This document shows positions 34,580-46,479 of a stretch of DNA of 64,000 bases, piece by piece; within the stretch, counting starts at the first letter, position 1, and every line of letters starts with the position of its first letter. The notes beneath the pieces are model-generated. The model did no database searches, was not told the origin of the DNA, and saw nothing but the letters and a program-made list of their open reading frames with translations. The stretch is from assembly GCA_008802785.1 (NCBI GenBank), contig VUYT01000023.1, forward strand, positions 1 to 64,000, read 5' to 3'. Both the position numbers and the translations under genes were made by a program. The DNA is from Symmetrospora coprosmae. Its lineage: Eukaryota; Basidiomycota; Cystobasidiomycetes; Symmetrosporaceae.

Positions 34580-37500
34580 ATGGCGGAGCCCGGGGCGCCC
34601 GGTGATCCCATGGTGGATGCAGCAGTGCCTGAGCGCGTTGGAGGCCTGGGTGATGCGGGAGAACGAGGACAAGAAGGGGACGGCGTTGACGGCAACGGCA
34701 ACGGCGATGACGCTGCGACGCTTGCCAGACTGGAAGCACTTGCCAAATCACCGTACGATAGAGCACTGCATCGTGCCAATGTCGACGCTGCTCGCACCGT
34801 GGACGAAAGGGAAGAGGCGAGGAGGTTCATGTCGCAGATGATCACCCTCGAGGGTCAAGACTGGACGGCCTGGATCGACGACAGGAAAGCAGCAGCAGCA
34901 CAAGCGTCAGACCCGCCAGCATTGGAAGCATCAATAGAGATCCTCGAGCTCTACAAGCGAGCCTGCGCCGAGTTCCTACGTGGGTGGCGGTCTTCTGGTT
35001 CCTCGATACACGCAAAGCTGAAGACTCCATATTGCATGCCTACCTTCTTCATTCCGGGTCATAGACCCTCAGCTGCACCATTCCTACGCAGACTACGTCG
35101 TGTCTCTGTGGTACTCCGCTCGAGGTCTAACACGACCTATACTCCTCGAGGACGGCACGTCCGCCGAAGATGGCGATGCACCTTCGATGGACATCGACCA
35201 GGTCGCATCCGGTGTGTTTGACGATGCTTTCGTTCGCGAAGAGCTCGAACAGGCCATCGGACAGACGATGCGATGGCACCTCAGAGATGTGCGTCTCCAG
35301 AGCTGACAGCGCTTCTCGAGCGGAACAGCATGAGCACACGCTGATCCACGTGTGCGTCTCTATTGCTCTCAGGGCGACAAGGTGTGGAGGATCTTGCGAG
35401 ACTTCGAGGTTGATCAACTACGACGCCAGAGATCGCCAGAGGCCATTGAGCTTGTCAAAGCCATGTACTTGCAACGCCTGGCGGAGCCTCATCTTACCCT
35501 CTCAGACACGCACCAGCTATACAGCACGTTCATTTCGACATTCGCAGCGGACCAAGACTACGAGGCCAACATGGTAGCAAGCCAGCAGATCTACAACAAG
35601 ACACGCAAGCTCGTCGACCAGCGCGAGCGGTACGAGGACGGCCTGGCATCGGCCAGATTCTCCAGCGATGCATACAAGACGTATCTCGCTTGGGAGCTCG
35701 AGGTTAAGCGACCCAACTTTCACCTCGTGCGAAACCTTTTCGAACGAGCGCTTCAGGCGCACGCCAGCGACGTTGAGCTCTGGCAAAGCTACAGCGAGTT
35801 CCTAGTGCGTTTATGCAGGGCCTTGGATGGTGACAGACGCGATACACTGCCATGGTGGACACTGACATGGCCGTGGGCGTAAACCAGCTCAAATCGCACA
35901 TCGACTCAGCCGTTGCTTCTTCTTCCTCTTTCGTATCAGCCAGCGCAGAGGATGTCCTAAATGTCAGCGAACGGATGGTAAAGAGCTGCCCAGCTTCGGG
36001 CGACCTTGCAGCTCTCGCTATCCGGGCGATGGTGAGTTGACAGGGAAATGAGAGCCAATTCAAAGAACCCTGCTGACCTGTCAGCGAATCTATCCGGGTC
36101 CGCCAGGAGACCTGCTGCGACTTCACGCAAGCGTCGGCTTTTGCTGAAGGTGAGCGGCAGAAACACTCAGGTGATCCGCAACTTGCTGACCATTGAGCGG
36201 TTCCAGCACAAACGACCAAGGCGCTCGAGTCGGATCTGCACACTGGACAAGTCGATGGCTTTGTCGCAGCAATGATGGCACGAGCCGATCTCCTCAGGCA
36301 CCACCATGAACTGGAAGGTTAGTGTTCACGAAATCTCCGGTCACCTTCTTCTCCACTCTGATCATCTGTAAGGGCCACCTAGAGATCGCTGCGCCCTCCC
36401 AAGATCTTGTGACCCTGCTGCAGGCAGCCATAGCCAAGATCAAAGACATCTCAGGCGGGACTGGAGACCCTCACCTGCGCCTGGAGAAGTATCTGGTTCG
36501 GCACTACGAGCGCTCATCTGCTCAAGCGGAGGCCCGCACTTTCTTCGCCTCACTGTCCAAGACTTACCCGACTTCCGTGGTTGTCGCTCTGGCTCGTGTT
36601 GATTTTGAAATGTGAGCAGACAGGAGCGTCCGATTGAGGGATCACTGTGCCAGCTCTCCCCTTTCGCTGAGCTTCTTGTCGACTGCACGCAGCAAGCAAG
36701 ACGACATTGAGGCCGCGAGAAAGCTCTTCGCCGCAGCGAGCAAGAAGCGCCTCGACTACCCCGAGTACCTATTCGATGCCTGGGTCACGCTGGAACACCG
36801 AGACGGGACACTTGACACGCTGGAGACGGCACTCGCTACCGTCAAGAGAGAAATGAATTTTGTCAATGCGAGACGCCAGAGAGTGAGTTGTTGCGCTCGT
36901 GTCTTCCGTGAGCGCTTCAGAGCATCTCTGACATCGATCGTAGGAGGCTGCCAAGGGTGCTCAGCAGTACGCTCAGACCACCGCAAATGACACGGAACCG
37001 GCAGCGATCACAGAGACGCTTTCGACGAGCCAGCCTGCTCAGCCAGCCCAATCGTCTGAACAACCAACCTCAACCGGCGGCATCAAGCGGGCGGCCAGCA
37101 GCGAACCGCAAGACGCGAAGGCGCAGAATGCTGAGCAAGCTGTCAACGGCAACAAGCGAAGCAAGCAGGGTACGTTCAGGAGGCGTGTAAGAATGTCACC
37201 AGAAGCTGACTGCCACTCTGTGCCCATTTCCTTCAGAGCATACCCCCGCTGTGGAAGTCAAAAGGTAGACTTCCGCTCTACACGCGACCCAATCAATTGC
37301 GCCGCTGATTTGCGTCATCCGTGCCACAGGGATCGGGAGAACTCGACTGTCATGGTGTCGAACCTGGCGCCCACGACGACCGAAAACGATCTCAAGAAGC
37401 TGTTCCGAGACGTGAGAGCATATTCGAAATATAAACCCAGTAGAAGTTCAGGCTAACACGGCTCTTACTCAGTGCGGGGACATCCGAGAGATGAAGCTTA

Positions 37501-39223
37501 AGACTATCGGAGATCTGACAGTCGCGACCGTCGAGTTCACATCCAGAGTGCGTCAGCAAGGGGGCCCATACTAGTTCGGGGAAGCGTGCAATGCTGATCG
37601 TTTCGTTTGCTCTTACATAGGACGCGGTGCCAACAGCTCAGACCCGCGACAAGAAAACGGTGGATGCCTGGGAAGTCACTGTGCAGCCGGACTGGCAATC
37701 GACACTCTACGTCACCAACTTCCCTGAGAGCTTTGATGCTGCCGACATCCACCACCTCTTTGAGAAGGTCAGCTAAAGCCGCTCTCGCCATCAGTCGGCC
37801 AGCATCGGGCTGACTCTCTTTCGTCTGCCCTGACTGCTAGTATGGCACAATCTTTGAGACCCGCTGGCCCACAAAGCGACTCAAGGCTACACGACGCTTC
37901 GTTTATATTCAATTCGTTTCCCCGGTGAGAGCGATTCTGGCGGTCTCCGCAAAGGCTCCCGCTGACACTTTACTTGGCCCTGCTCGCAGGCTGCCGCGCG
38001 CGATGCCTTGGTTCTGCATGGATCGGAGATTCCTGCCGGATCGGGTCAGCACATGCAAGTGAAGCTCTCGGACCCCACTCGCAAGCTCACCAGAACCGAT
38101 GCAGACGCAAACAAGAGAGAGATCTACGTTACTGGCCTCCACAAGTTCGCCAAGGAGGCCGACCTTCGCAAGCTCTTCGAAGAAGTAAGTTCGTCTCGCG
38201 TTACCGCAAGCGGATCTCCCTAGACGCTCATGTGTTCCCGGTTGGCCCTGTCAGTATGGTACGATCAAGGGCGCGCGGGTGGTCACAGACGATCAGGGGC
38301 ATTGCAGAGGCTTTGGTTTTGTGGACTTTGACGCCGAGGTGAGCAGCAGCAGCTCATCTTAGTCGATTCGTAACCAGGCTGACACCATGGTTCTCATCCA
38401 CGGCGCGCTCTGTCCCTTCGCACAGGCCGCAGCAACTGCATCGTTGGCGAAGAACAACGTGGAGTACAGGAAGCGCCGCTTGGCCGTCGTGCTCGCGGAC
38501 AGCCGAGTTGCAAACAAGCCAAAGTGCGTTCTTCGGCACTGCTTCGGACCTACTTACAGTAGACTCTTGTCCTGATCCGAACAACCCTTGTGACTCATAT
38601 CCTCACTATACAGACCCAGCGAGAGCGGACAAGGACGTGCAGCTGATCTGGCCAGCCGAAGCATCCACGTCAGGAACCTGCCCGCAGGTGTGCAAGAAGC
38701 CCTCCTACAGCAAGTCTTCGAAAAGCACGGCAGGATCGAAGCGGTCAACGTACACAGCGGGACCAATACCGCAGTAGTCGTTTTCACCGATGTCGCGGTG
38801 CGTTTGCCGGACTGCAGCTTTGCGTAAATGTCTATGCGGCGGCTGACTACTCATGCCGGCTCGTTCGAGTAGGATGCGGCGAAGCTCGTGCTGCGAGTCG
38901 AGCCTCTCGAGTACGATGGTCAGCCTCTTGAGATCTCGGACGAATCATTCCCGACGCCTCCGAAGGCTGGGAGATCCGGAGGAACATTTCCCGGTCAGCC
39001 TCGGAGCGTGCGAGGCGGCAGCTCACAGCGCGGTGCAGGAGCGGCCGGCCGAGCTGGTCGGGCGCGAGGCAGCAGGCTCGGTATCGGGGCATCGCGACCT
39101 GTGCCGCGGGCGCCAATTGTTGCAGCAGTCGGCAACAGCATGAACAGCAACAAGCCCCCACCCGCCGAGGCTGGCGCACGCAGTCAAGCGGATTTCAAGG
39201 CGCTGCTGCTGGGTAAGCAGTGA
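34580..39223 (+). CDS. SART3: SART3/Prp24-type U4/U6 snRNP recycling factor
   Basis: Re-anneals U4 and U6 snRNAs after splicing. Nineteen exons: 34580-34979, 35065-35288, 35373-35804, 35888-36031, 36107-36149, 36207-36317, 36383-36611, 36693-36882, 36944-37169, 37237-37264, 37330-37411, 37473-37547, 37621-37767, 37841-37924, 37990-38184, 38255-38338, 38426-38523, 38614-38797, 38873-39223; 1108 aa. Residues ~60-620 are HAT-type helical repeats (AYKTYLAWELEVKRPNFHL and VELWQSYSEFL). Four RRMs follow: near 680 (STVMVSNLAP), 749 (STLYVTNFPE), 848 (REIYVTGLHK, with GFGFVDFD) and 946 (SIHVRNLPAG). The last residues SQADFKALLLGK are the C-terminal Lsm-interaction motif that docks on the U6 Lsm2-8 ring. 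HAT repeats plus RRMs plus this motif define the family. All 18 junctions keep phase. Convergent with TAF10. Confidence 0.92.
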
Positions 39224-39264
39224 GCCCTGCGCCTTCAGAAGGGCGCAGGGAGGAGCCCTGCGCC
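39224..39264. other. Three-arm hairpin region just after the SART3 stop
   Basis: GCCCTGCGCC (39224-39233), its complement GGCGCAGGG (39242-39250) and a second GCCCTGCGCC (39255-39264). The middle arm can pair with either neighbour, giving two mutually exclusive 9-bp stems. It begins at the base right after the stop codon, in a 206-bp convergent 3' region shared with TAF10. Confidence 0.7.
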
Positions 39265-39429
39265 TTCACCAACCTCGAGGCATTTCAGACGAGATTGAAC
39301 AGTACCGGTACGGTTGACAACAACAAGATGAACTGCAGACGGATCGACAGAGTGCGACGTGCGAGTCCAAGGGAGGGCGGCGGATGAGGCGTGACAGTGC
39401 CTGTCCAGGGCCGTCATCAGCGGCTAGCT

Positions 39430-40313
39430 CTAGCGATAGTACGGTGCTCTAGAAGAGCAATAAGAAAAGGCATGAGCGAATGTCTGTCTTACACCGAGTC
39501 CATAGTGGATCATTCTAGCTCACCTTCCAGCTTCGATGCCATATTCGCGCATCGCTGCAGCGAGATCGTCGAGAGTGAGAGTCGTCTTTCGGTCCTGATT
39601 TCGGAAAGGCGCCGGGACGGCTCAGTTCTCGCACTCGTGCAGGCCTTGCCTGGTTACTGGTTGAGGTGTCCCACCTTCTGTTTTCCACTGGCAGCCTGCG
39701 CGGCAGAGGCACTCGTGCCATTGACGGCGTGGGAGGTTCTGCCAGGTCCCGCCATTGCTCGCGTCCGCGCATACGCTAGAGCATCGCCGGCGATATCGCT
39801 CACGAACTTTTGCGCTGCCAGTCCCAACAGGCGAGTGCTGCATGGAGATGGAGAATGCGCGATGGCTCGTCCTGTCAGTGCGTGCCTCCCGAATGAAGAT
39901 ATGGGGATCCTCCTGAATGCGGGTTGCGCTCACACCCGGTCGTCATTGGATTGAAAGCCGGCTCGCTCGAGGTAGTACCGCGTCACATTGTCTGGCAGTA
40001 TTGGCTCGTACTCGTCCATCTTGGCGAGGAAGGCTGCCAGCGTAGCATCGTCCTTCGAGTCGGCGTGCGCTTCTCCTGCTGCTGACGGTCCGGCAGCCGA
40101 CGATGACGCGCCCTGCGCTGCGAAAGCATTGCTCGCGTCTGCGCCGTTGGCGTCTCCTTGCCGTTGCTGTTGCCAGTCTGCTCCGCCCTCCTCCTGCTTC
40201 ATGACTGCATCTCCGTCGCCTCCTCCATGGTGGTTCGCATTGGACGTGCTGTTCACTACCTCCTGCTGCTGCTGGCCTGCGTAGAACAGCAGGGAAGGGT
40301 CAATGGCAGACAT
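39430..40313 (-). CDS. TAF10: TAF10, TFIID (and SAGA) histone-fold subunit
   Basis: General transcription factor subunit. Four exons on the minus strand: 39934-40313, 39675-39837, 39524-39594, 39430-39448; 210 aa. The N-terminus is Gln/Ala-rich and disordered; the histone-fold begins at LAAFLAKMDEYEPILPDNVT, then YYLERAGFQSNDDRV, LLGLAAQKFVSDIAGDALAY, a family-variable insert, DRKTTLTLDDLAAAMREYGI, and the short end EAGRAPYYR. These blocks and their order match TAF10. The last exon encodes only five residues. Start at 40313 gives MSAIDPSLLFYAG. Convergent with SART3. Confidence 0.93.
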
Positions 40314-40652
40314 GCGGACAGACGTGCCACTTTCGCAATTGCTGTCCTGTGTGCTCGCTGTCTGTCCTTTGGCGCGAGTCGGCAAGAAGCAGGGAGACAG
40401 GCGCGCAGGCACTTTCAGTCTTGGGCAACCCCGAACCCGGTGGCGGCGACATCGATGACACTACTATCCAATGGGCTCTCGAGCCATGCGCGCACAGGAT
40501 TTGACTCGGCAGACTGCTACAATGTACAGCATATCTGAAATGGGACCGCCGCTCCTGATCTTCCCAGAGAGTACTTCGGCCTCGAAGAGAGGTAGTCGGC
40601 CCACAATGTCCACCCCTGCGCGTTCTTGGACCCTCTCTTCGCGAGCGAATCC

Positions 40653-41734
40653 CTACCCGTTTGCCGCTGTCGAAGATAACAAGGCATTATGGACAGCCTC
40701 CAGAGCAGCAGCCGTCTTCCTTTTCCTTCGCTGCTCCGTGAGGATAGCCGGTCTTTTGGCTCGACTGGCATCACGCCGCGCAAGCGTCTCAATCGGGAAC
40801 TTCAGCTGGGATAGGTCCATGAATCAGCTCTGCGTGCACTAGCTCAGTGACAGACTTGAAGACAGCTATGGGTCTGGCCGCCTGGCTATGGCAGCCAGGT
40901 GGTAGTACCCTCTTCAAGAGCTTAGGGCACGTCGCGCTTGCTCACCCCTGCGCGTTTGTAATCCTGATGATTCTGGCGATTGTACTCGCTCAGCAGAGCT
41001 TGTATGCTGGATGCTGTAGTCGGGAAAAGGTGATCAAGGACAGTACGACAGTCAGGACTCCTTCTCCCCTTTCCGGATCATACCCGTCTGACAATGCCCA
41101 AGCAACTCACCCAACTTTCGACTGTCAGACGCGCGTGCCAGCAGAGCTTCTTCCATTCTTTGCTCCTCCTTGAGATGGAAGAGCATCTCTGACCAGACTC
41201 TCTCCCGGGAGACGCGCTTATCTCTAGCTTCTTGCCTGCGATGGATGAGCATGCTGATATGCTCGGGCTGAGGTTTGAGTCTGGGTAGGGGAGGACTGTG
41301 CACAGAGGGGTAGATGAGGCCGGGTGTGACAATGGGACGGAGAGTTGCGCGAGCATCGCGGATGGCCTGACCCTGGAGGTTCGAAAGGGTAGCGCAGTCG
41401 ACGCACGAGGAGAGAGTCGTGTGATGGGCAAAGTAGGATATCAGTGCTTGAGGATTCCTATAACGTTGGGTACTTGGCCGAGGGTGAGTACGGGACAGCA
41501 GAACCCGCTTACATATTCCTCCACGACGAGGGCGTCCAGCTGGATCTGACCGTCATGGCGCTTTGCCAACTCTTTCAGCTGGTCCAACCTCTCCCTGATG
41601 GAGGAGTCGATCTTATGAACAGTATCTGCTGCCGTGTGGGCATGGTATGCCTTGTAGTCCTCGAGCCAACGGTGCTCGAGCCGAAGTAGGGCAAGCGTGA
41701 TGGGCGGACTGCGGCAGTGTCTGTTCTTCGACAT
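40653..41734 (-). CDS. Unknown protein, coiled-coil-like
   Basis: Four exons on the minus strand: 41513-41734, 41111-41372, 40946-41013, 40653-40805; 234 aa, every junction in phase. The sequence looks like a real helical protein: LRLEHRWLEDYKAYHAHTAA, RERLDQLKELAKRHDGQIQL, EARDKRVSRERVWSEMLFHL with EEQRMEEALLA, SIQALLSEYNRQNHQDYKRA, and the basic tail ILTEQRRKRKTAAALEAV. I do not recognise the family. Exon 2's acceptor was chosen because it is the only AG keeping both phase and this frame. It is on the same strand as TAF10, 340 bp upstream of it. Confidence 0.6.
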
Positions 41735-43238
41735 CCTCCATCTCCTTCTTATCTGCTGCCTGTGCACACTGTCTGGGGCGAGTTGGAGAAGGGAGCGGTA
41801 TAGGTGCCAGCGGACGGGGACGGTGTGGGCGCGGAGGCGGTAGAAGGGGACCTTGAACCTTTGCTCTTGACGAGTCCGGGGCGAAGGGGGAGTTATTGTC
41901 TGGCCAAAGATGTGAATCGTAGGAGGGGATGGAGGGTGGTGAGGAGCGATGTTGTGAATGGTGTTTGGCGGCAGAGATGTGGTACCTGTGCGGGATGGGG
42001 ATATGGAGGCGGAGGCGGAAGAGGAGCAGGAGAATGGAAGAGATGAAGCACGATTGTGATGAGGTAGGAGAAGCGGAAGCGGACTCTTTAGACGGTGTTT
42101 AGGGATGTAGAATATTGCCATTTGATTGCTTTCCGTTTTTACAGTGAGGCGTTTCGGTAGTCGAGGATGTCAGAGCGCATGGAGACGCGAGCGAGCAGTC
42201 AGAGGGGCAATTGAGAGGGGAGAGTGCAGGACAGCAATACTGTACACACACGTCGAAGCGGCACCCCGGAGCAGTGGTACAGATCTGTATCGTGTTCACC
42301 ACCTGATCCACAAGTTGCAATGCCCTGTTTGAACACTATTGCTGGCATCTGCTGCTGCTGCTGCTGCTGCTGTCCTCTCCCTCCCTTGCCGTGCCCCGCC
42401 GGTGCTGCCCCTTGCCCCTTACCCTTTCCCCCTTCCGCCGTCAACACCGTACTGCCCCTATCGAGGCAGCCCTCGCCCTCTGATTGGTCCGCTCAGCCAA
42501 AAGGAGAGGAGAGGCCTTCCCCCCTGCGCCCGCTGCCCGCTGTCCGCGCAGACCCACTCGCCAGCCGAAGGGGGCACTCGCCCACACGATCCAGCGAGAA
42601 CTTACGGGTTAAAGGGACATCGCTGGATAGTCCACAAGCAGGGCAACCCAGTGGTCCAACCCACATCTCTGTACGTTGTCTGGTTGTTGCGCAATTCCCG
42701 GTCAAATCTGTCCCTCCCTCCCTCCCTCCCTCTGTCGCCCTTCCCCTCACCTGTCCCTTCGGCTGAAAACTCCGATCAGCCAGCCTTCGGAAGTCGGCCG
42801 ATGGGGGAAGGTGAGGGAGGGATGTATCGAGGAAACAGCCTGGCGTAGATGGCGTACACAATCCTAGCTGTGCATCGCGCTCGCGCTTCCGCTTATCCGT
42901 CCGCTTTCGCTGCACGGCCAATGTTCCCGCCGTGGTTGAGAGCGATGCGCTGACACCGTCGTCCTCCTACATCTCTCTTATGTTTGCTGCCGCCTGCTGG
43001 CCACAGGGTCTACCAACCTCGCCCGGAGCGACTGCTTAGCTGCTCGTCTCGCTCTCGGTCCTATCCCTGACATCCGGTCCCATCCGCGGATTCTCCTCTC
43101 CCCACTTCTCGCCTTGCCCCTCCAGCCTCAGCTTCATCCACCTCATCCCCCTCCGCTCCGCCTACAGACCCATCCCCTCCGCACTGACCCACAGCTCAAT
43201 CGCCCTATCCTCTCCCGCAAACTCATGTCCTCCGAGCA
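41735..43238. other. 1.5-kb divergent intergenic region upstream of EPL1
   Basis: Largest spacer in the right-hand dense block. It holds a (CTG)8 run at about 42349-42372, CCCT repeats at about 42713-42731 and CCCCTT-rich pyrimidine strands, and no gene I can support. It could contain a long EPL1 5' leader, an untranslated exon or a non-coding RNA. Confidence 0.5.
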
Positions 43239-46027
43239 ATGCCAAAAGCTGTCAGTAGGGCCTGTCTCTCGCATCTAGGGTCAACCTCTAGCTCACACAT
43301 CCCATCGCATCACAACCCCCGCAGTCCACCCGTTTCCGCACGCGAAAGATCAACTTCAAGTCGCAGATACAGATCTATGTCGGATCTCTCGATAACCCGT
43401 TCGAAGACGACTATGGCTCGTTCGCATCCGCCGTTCACAGTCCAGGCGGAGCTGGCGCAGGCGGCATCCATGGCTTTCCTGGTACGCCGTCTGCAGGCAG
43501 TGGCTTCAGCAGCGGCATTGGAGGAGTGGCAGGAGCGGAGAATGGCGACGAGACTATCCGCGTCGAAACGGGTGTCGACAAGGAGGAAGAAGGGGAGCTC
43601 CACCTCCAAGCCGTCATCTCCGCGTCGGCAGCAGCCTTGCAGCGCTCAACAAGAGGCGGACCAGGAGCCAATGGTACAGCCAACGGACTTGGCAAGGGCG
43701 CAGCGGCCGTCGCGCACATCCCTACACCGGACGCGACAGGCTTGGCCAAGAACTACGAGGCGCTGTACCGGCGCAATGCCTACGTCGACCCGCAGTCATA
43801 TATCCGATTCAGCGACACGGTCGAGGAGACCATGGGCGTTGCATATACAATGGACGAGGACGATGAGGATTTCCTCATCGACCACAACGTCCGTGCCGCA
43901 CGGGCCAACAAGTTGGCTCAAGGCTCGCCCGCTTCGGCCGCCGGCACTGCTCCTTCATCCCGGCCCGCATCACCTTCATCTGCCGTGAACGGCAAGCTTC
44001 CCCATACGTCCGTAACCCCGTTACAGCATGACGATCAGCTCCCCACTGCCGATACCTCTCTCATCTCTCTGCAAGGCCACTACCCCCGAATCCACCACAT
44101 CAACGGCCTTAAGCTCCCTCGACCGCCTCGCAACAAGGATAAGAGCAAAGATGCCTTCGCTGCAAGCAATCCGCTCATCTCTGAGGACGACTTTGAACTC
44201 ATCATGGATCTGTTCGAGCGCATAACCGACAGGAAGACGCCTACCCTTCACCTCGTGCGCGCTCTAGGATGGTCTCATTTCGAGTACAGCCCACTGACCT
44301 TGTCCCATGCGCCATGATTAGGACGTCTCTCGAATACCCACCCTCGAAGATCTAGAACCCTCTTTTCCCACCTACCTTCCGCCCTGGAGCCTCAGATCTG
44401 CACGCACGCTATCAAGGATCATCTACCCGCACTGGAAGTCGCGCCGTCTAGGTGCTGGCGGAAAGAACATTGTCCCTCAGCTAGACGTGAGTGTAGAACT
44501 CTAAGCTATGCGGAGCAATCCAACTGACGCTTCATTCGACACGCTAGTACGACATCACCAACGAGACGCCATACGTCTGCTTCAGGCGGAGAGAAGTCAA
44601 GTTCGCCCGCAAGACGCGAAGGACCGACACCCAAACTGTCGACAGGCTAGTCCGCCTTCGCTCCGATCTCTCGAGCGCGCAGGAGCTGTTACTCAAGGTG
44701 CTTGAGCGAGAGCGGTGTAAGCGGGAAGCGCTACTCGCCGATGCACGCATATTTGAGGGGCGGATCCGGATGAGGGAAATGAAGCGCAAGCTGGGCGAGG
44801 GTACAGGTGATGAGGCCATCCTCATCGCGCGTAAGGAGAAGAAGCGGCGCAGGGACGAATTGCAGCAAGGCATGCCTGGGTAAGTCCGGACCCAGCTGAC
44901 ATCCGATCAGGGCTGTTCGCTGATGCGGCGTCCTATTTTGCAGCACGACCAAGATCGTCTTGCCCAACCGCGCAACTCTCACACCTCTCACGCCTGGACT
45001 GCTACCCGAAGCGCTTCCTCTCTACAAGGACCGTACAGTCAACGCGACTCAGCGACTGGAGAGGGACATGCAGCGGAAGCGCGAGCAGGAGGTCGGGTGG
45101 GAAGACCTCACGGATACGGCTTACGCGCCTCTACCTCCACCAATGCCATCTCGCTATTGGCGGGTCGCAGAGCGCCGTGATGGCCTTCCGGAAGAAGCGC
45201 TCAGGGTTCCATCTCACCGCATCGTCTTCGAGCGGGACAATTCGCCTTTCGTCCAGAGTATCGGCCATCGGTACCGGAAACGCTTGGGACGTGGAGGCCG
45301 AATACATCTGGATCGCCTGTCCTTGCGTTCCGCGCGGCCGCCAGACGAAAACGACGAGCAAGACAGGCGGTTCCTCTCGCGACAGCAAGAGCGATGGCGT
45401 TACGACAGCGACGTCATTACCGAGCTCCCTGCGCCCCTCGGCCCGATGGTTGTCGACGACTTTGACACCAAGTACTCGGCTGCACGGTCCTGCCTGGTTA
45501 CCCAAGTCGATCTCGACTCTTTGGGCCCGAATCTTGTCTACATCGACGATGCTATGCGGTGGACGGCAAAGGAACCCGATCGCCTTCCTCCCATCCAGGT
45601 GCTCGGCAAGCTCCCAGGTCAGCAACGCTCGCATCCTGCTGGCAATGGCGGCATGGGTATGAGCATGGGCCTGGGAAGCGGTGGCGGTGGCGGCGGATTC
45701 CCTAACGGCATTAACGGCGGTCTGTCCAACTCTGTGACGGCCAACATGGCCAGCCAGATGTATGCGGCAGCCAATCGTGCCATGGGCGTCGCGCAGGCTC
45801 AGGCCAATTCTGTTGCAGCGCAGCAGCATCACCAGCAGCTCCGACGGGCGAGCTCGGGTACCCCTAATCCTCCACCTCAGCAGCAGCAACAGCAGCAGGC
45901 CCAGCAACAATCAGCTCAGGCGCTCCCTCCTCTACCAACGTCAGCGCAGCAACTCGGCATGCAGTCAAGCGCGCCTCTACCGCAGCCGCCTCAAATCCGT
46001 CGATTAATGTGGGAGAATGGTGCCTGA
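43239..46027 (+). CDS. EPL1: EPL1, Enhancer of polycomb-like subunit of NuA4 acetyltransferase
   Basis: Scaffold of the NuA4/piccolo histone H4/H2A acetyltransferase. Five exons: 43239-43250, 43325-44254, 44322-44486, 44548-44879, 44944-46027; 840 aa. After a 12-nt first exon (MPKA), RFRTRKINFKSQIQIY is the start of the EPcA domain; later FELIMDLFERITDRKTP, then PPWSLRSARTLSRIIYPHWK, TPYVCFRRREVKFARKTRRT and a long basic coiled segment (VLERERCKREALLADARI) follow as in the family. The C-terminal ~130 residues are Gly- then Gln/Pro-rich. A start ten codons long at 43225 (MSSEQCQKLS, using a GTAGGG donor) is an alternative first exon. Both keep phase. Confidence 0.93.
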
Positions 46028-46479
46028 AGTTGTGGGTACAGGAACAGGAGAATTCTGTGAGGCGGCCCCTTGCAGCCCGGCGCAGAGCAGGAGAAGGAGC
46101 AGTGGGCTAGGAACGTTGCCGCGCTTGTGCCTACAGATACATCTTGGCTTTTAAGGAGAATTGCACGGCGGTCGCTCTTGTGCGGAAGGAAGGGAAGCGA
46201 ACGAACAAACAAAGGCAGCAAAGTGTGTGTAGCAGCGAATGATGGTGAATAAACCTGGATGCGCTTGGACGATAGTCCAGAGTATCGTAGTCGTACTCGT
46301 ACGGAACTGCCACTGCCCCCTGCGTCTCCGTACTGTCGGCTGTCACGTGACCCATCTTGCACCGGCTCGTCCGGCCTTTCAACGCCTCCGCCTCTGATCG
46401 TTTCGACAGGATCATACTGACTACGAGTATAGAGCATCTGCATCAAGCATAGGCAGTTGAGCACTCAATATTCGGAACG
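46028..46479. other. Intergenic between EPL1 and HADH
   Basis: About 450 bp; no gene. EPL1 terminator region plus HADH promoter. Contains CGTAGTCGTACTCGTACG-like repeats at about 46286-46303. Confidence 0.45.

Noticed and set aside
45131-45910. A 259-codon minus-strand frame opposite EPL1
   Set aside because: Antisense shadow of the Gln/Gly-rich EPL1 C-terminal coding sequence.
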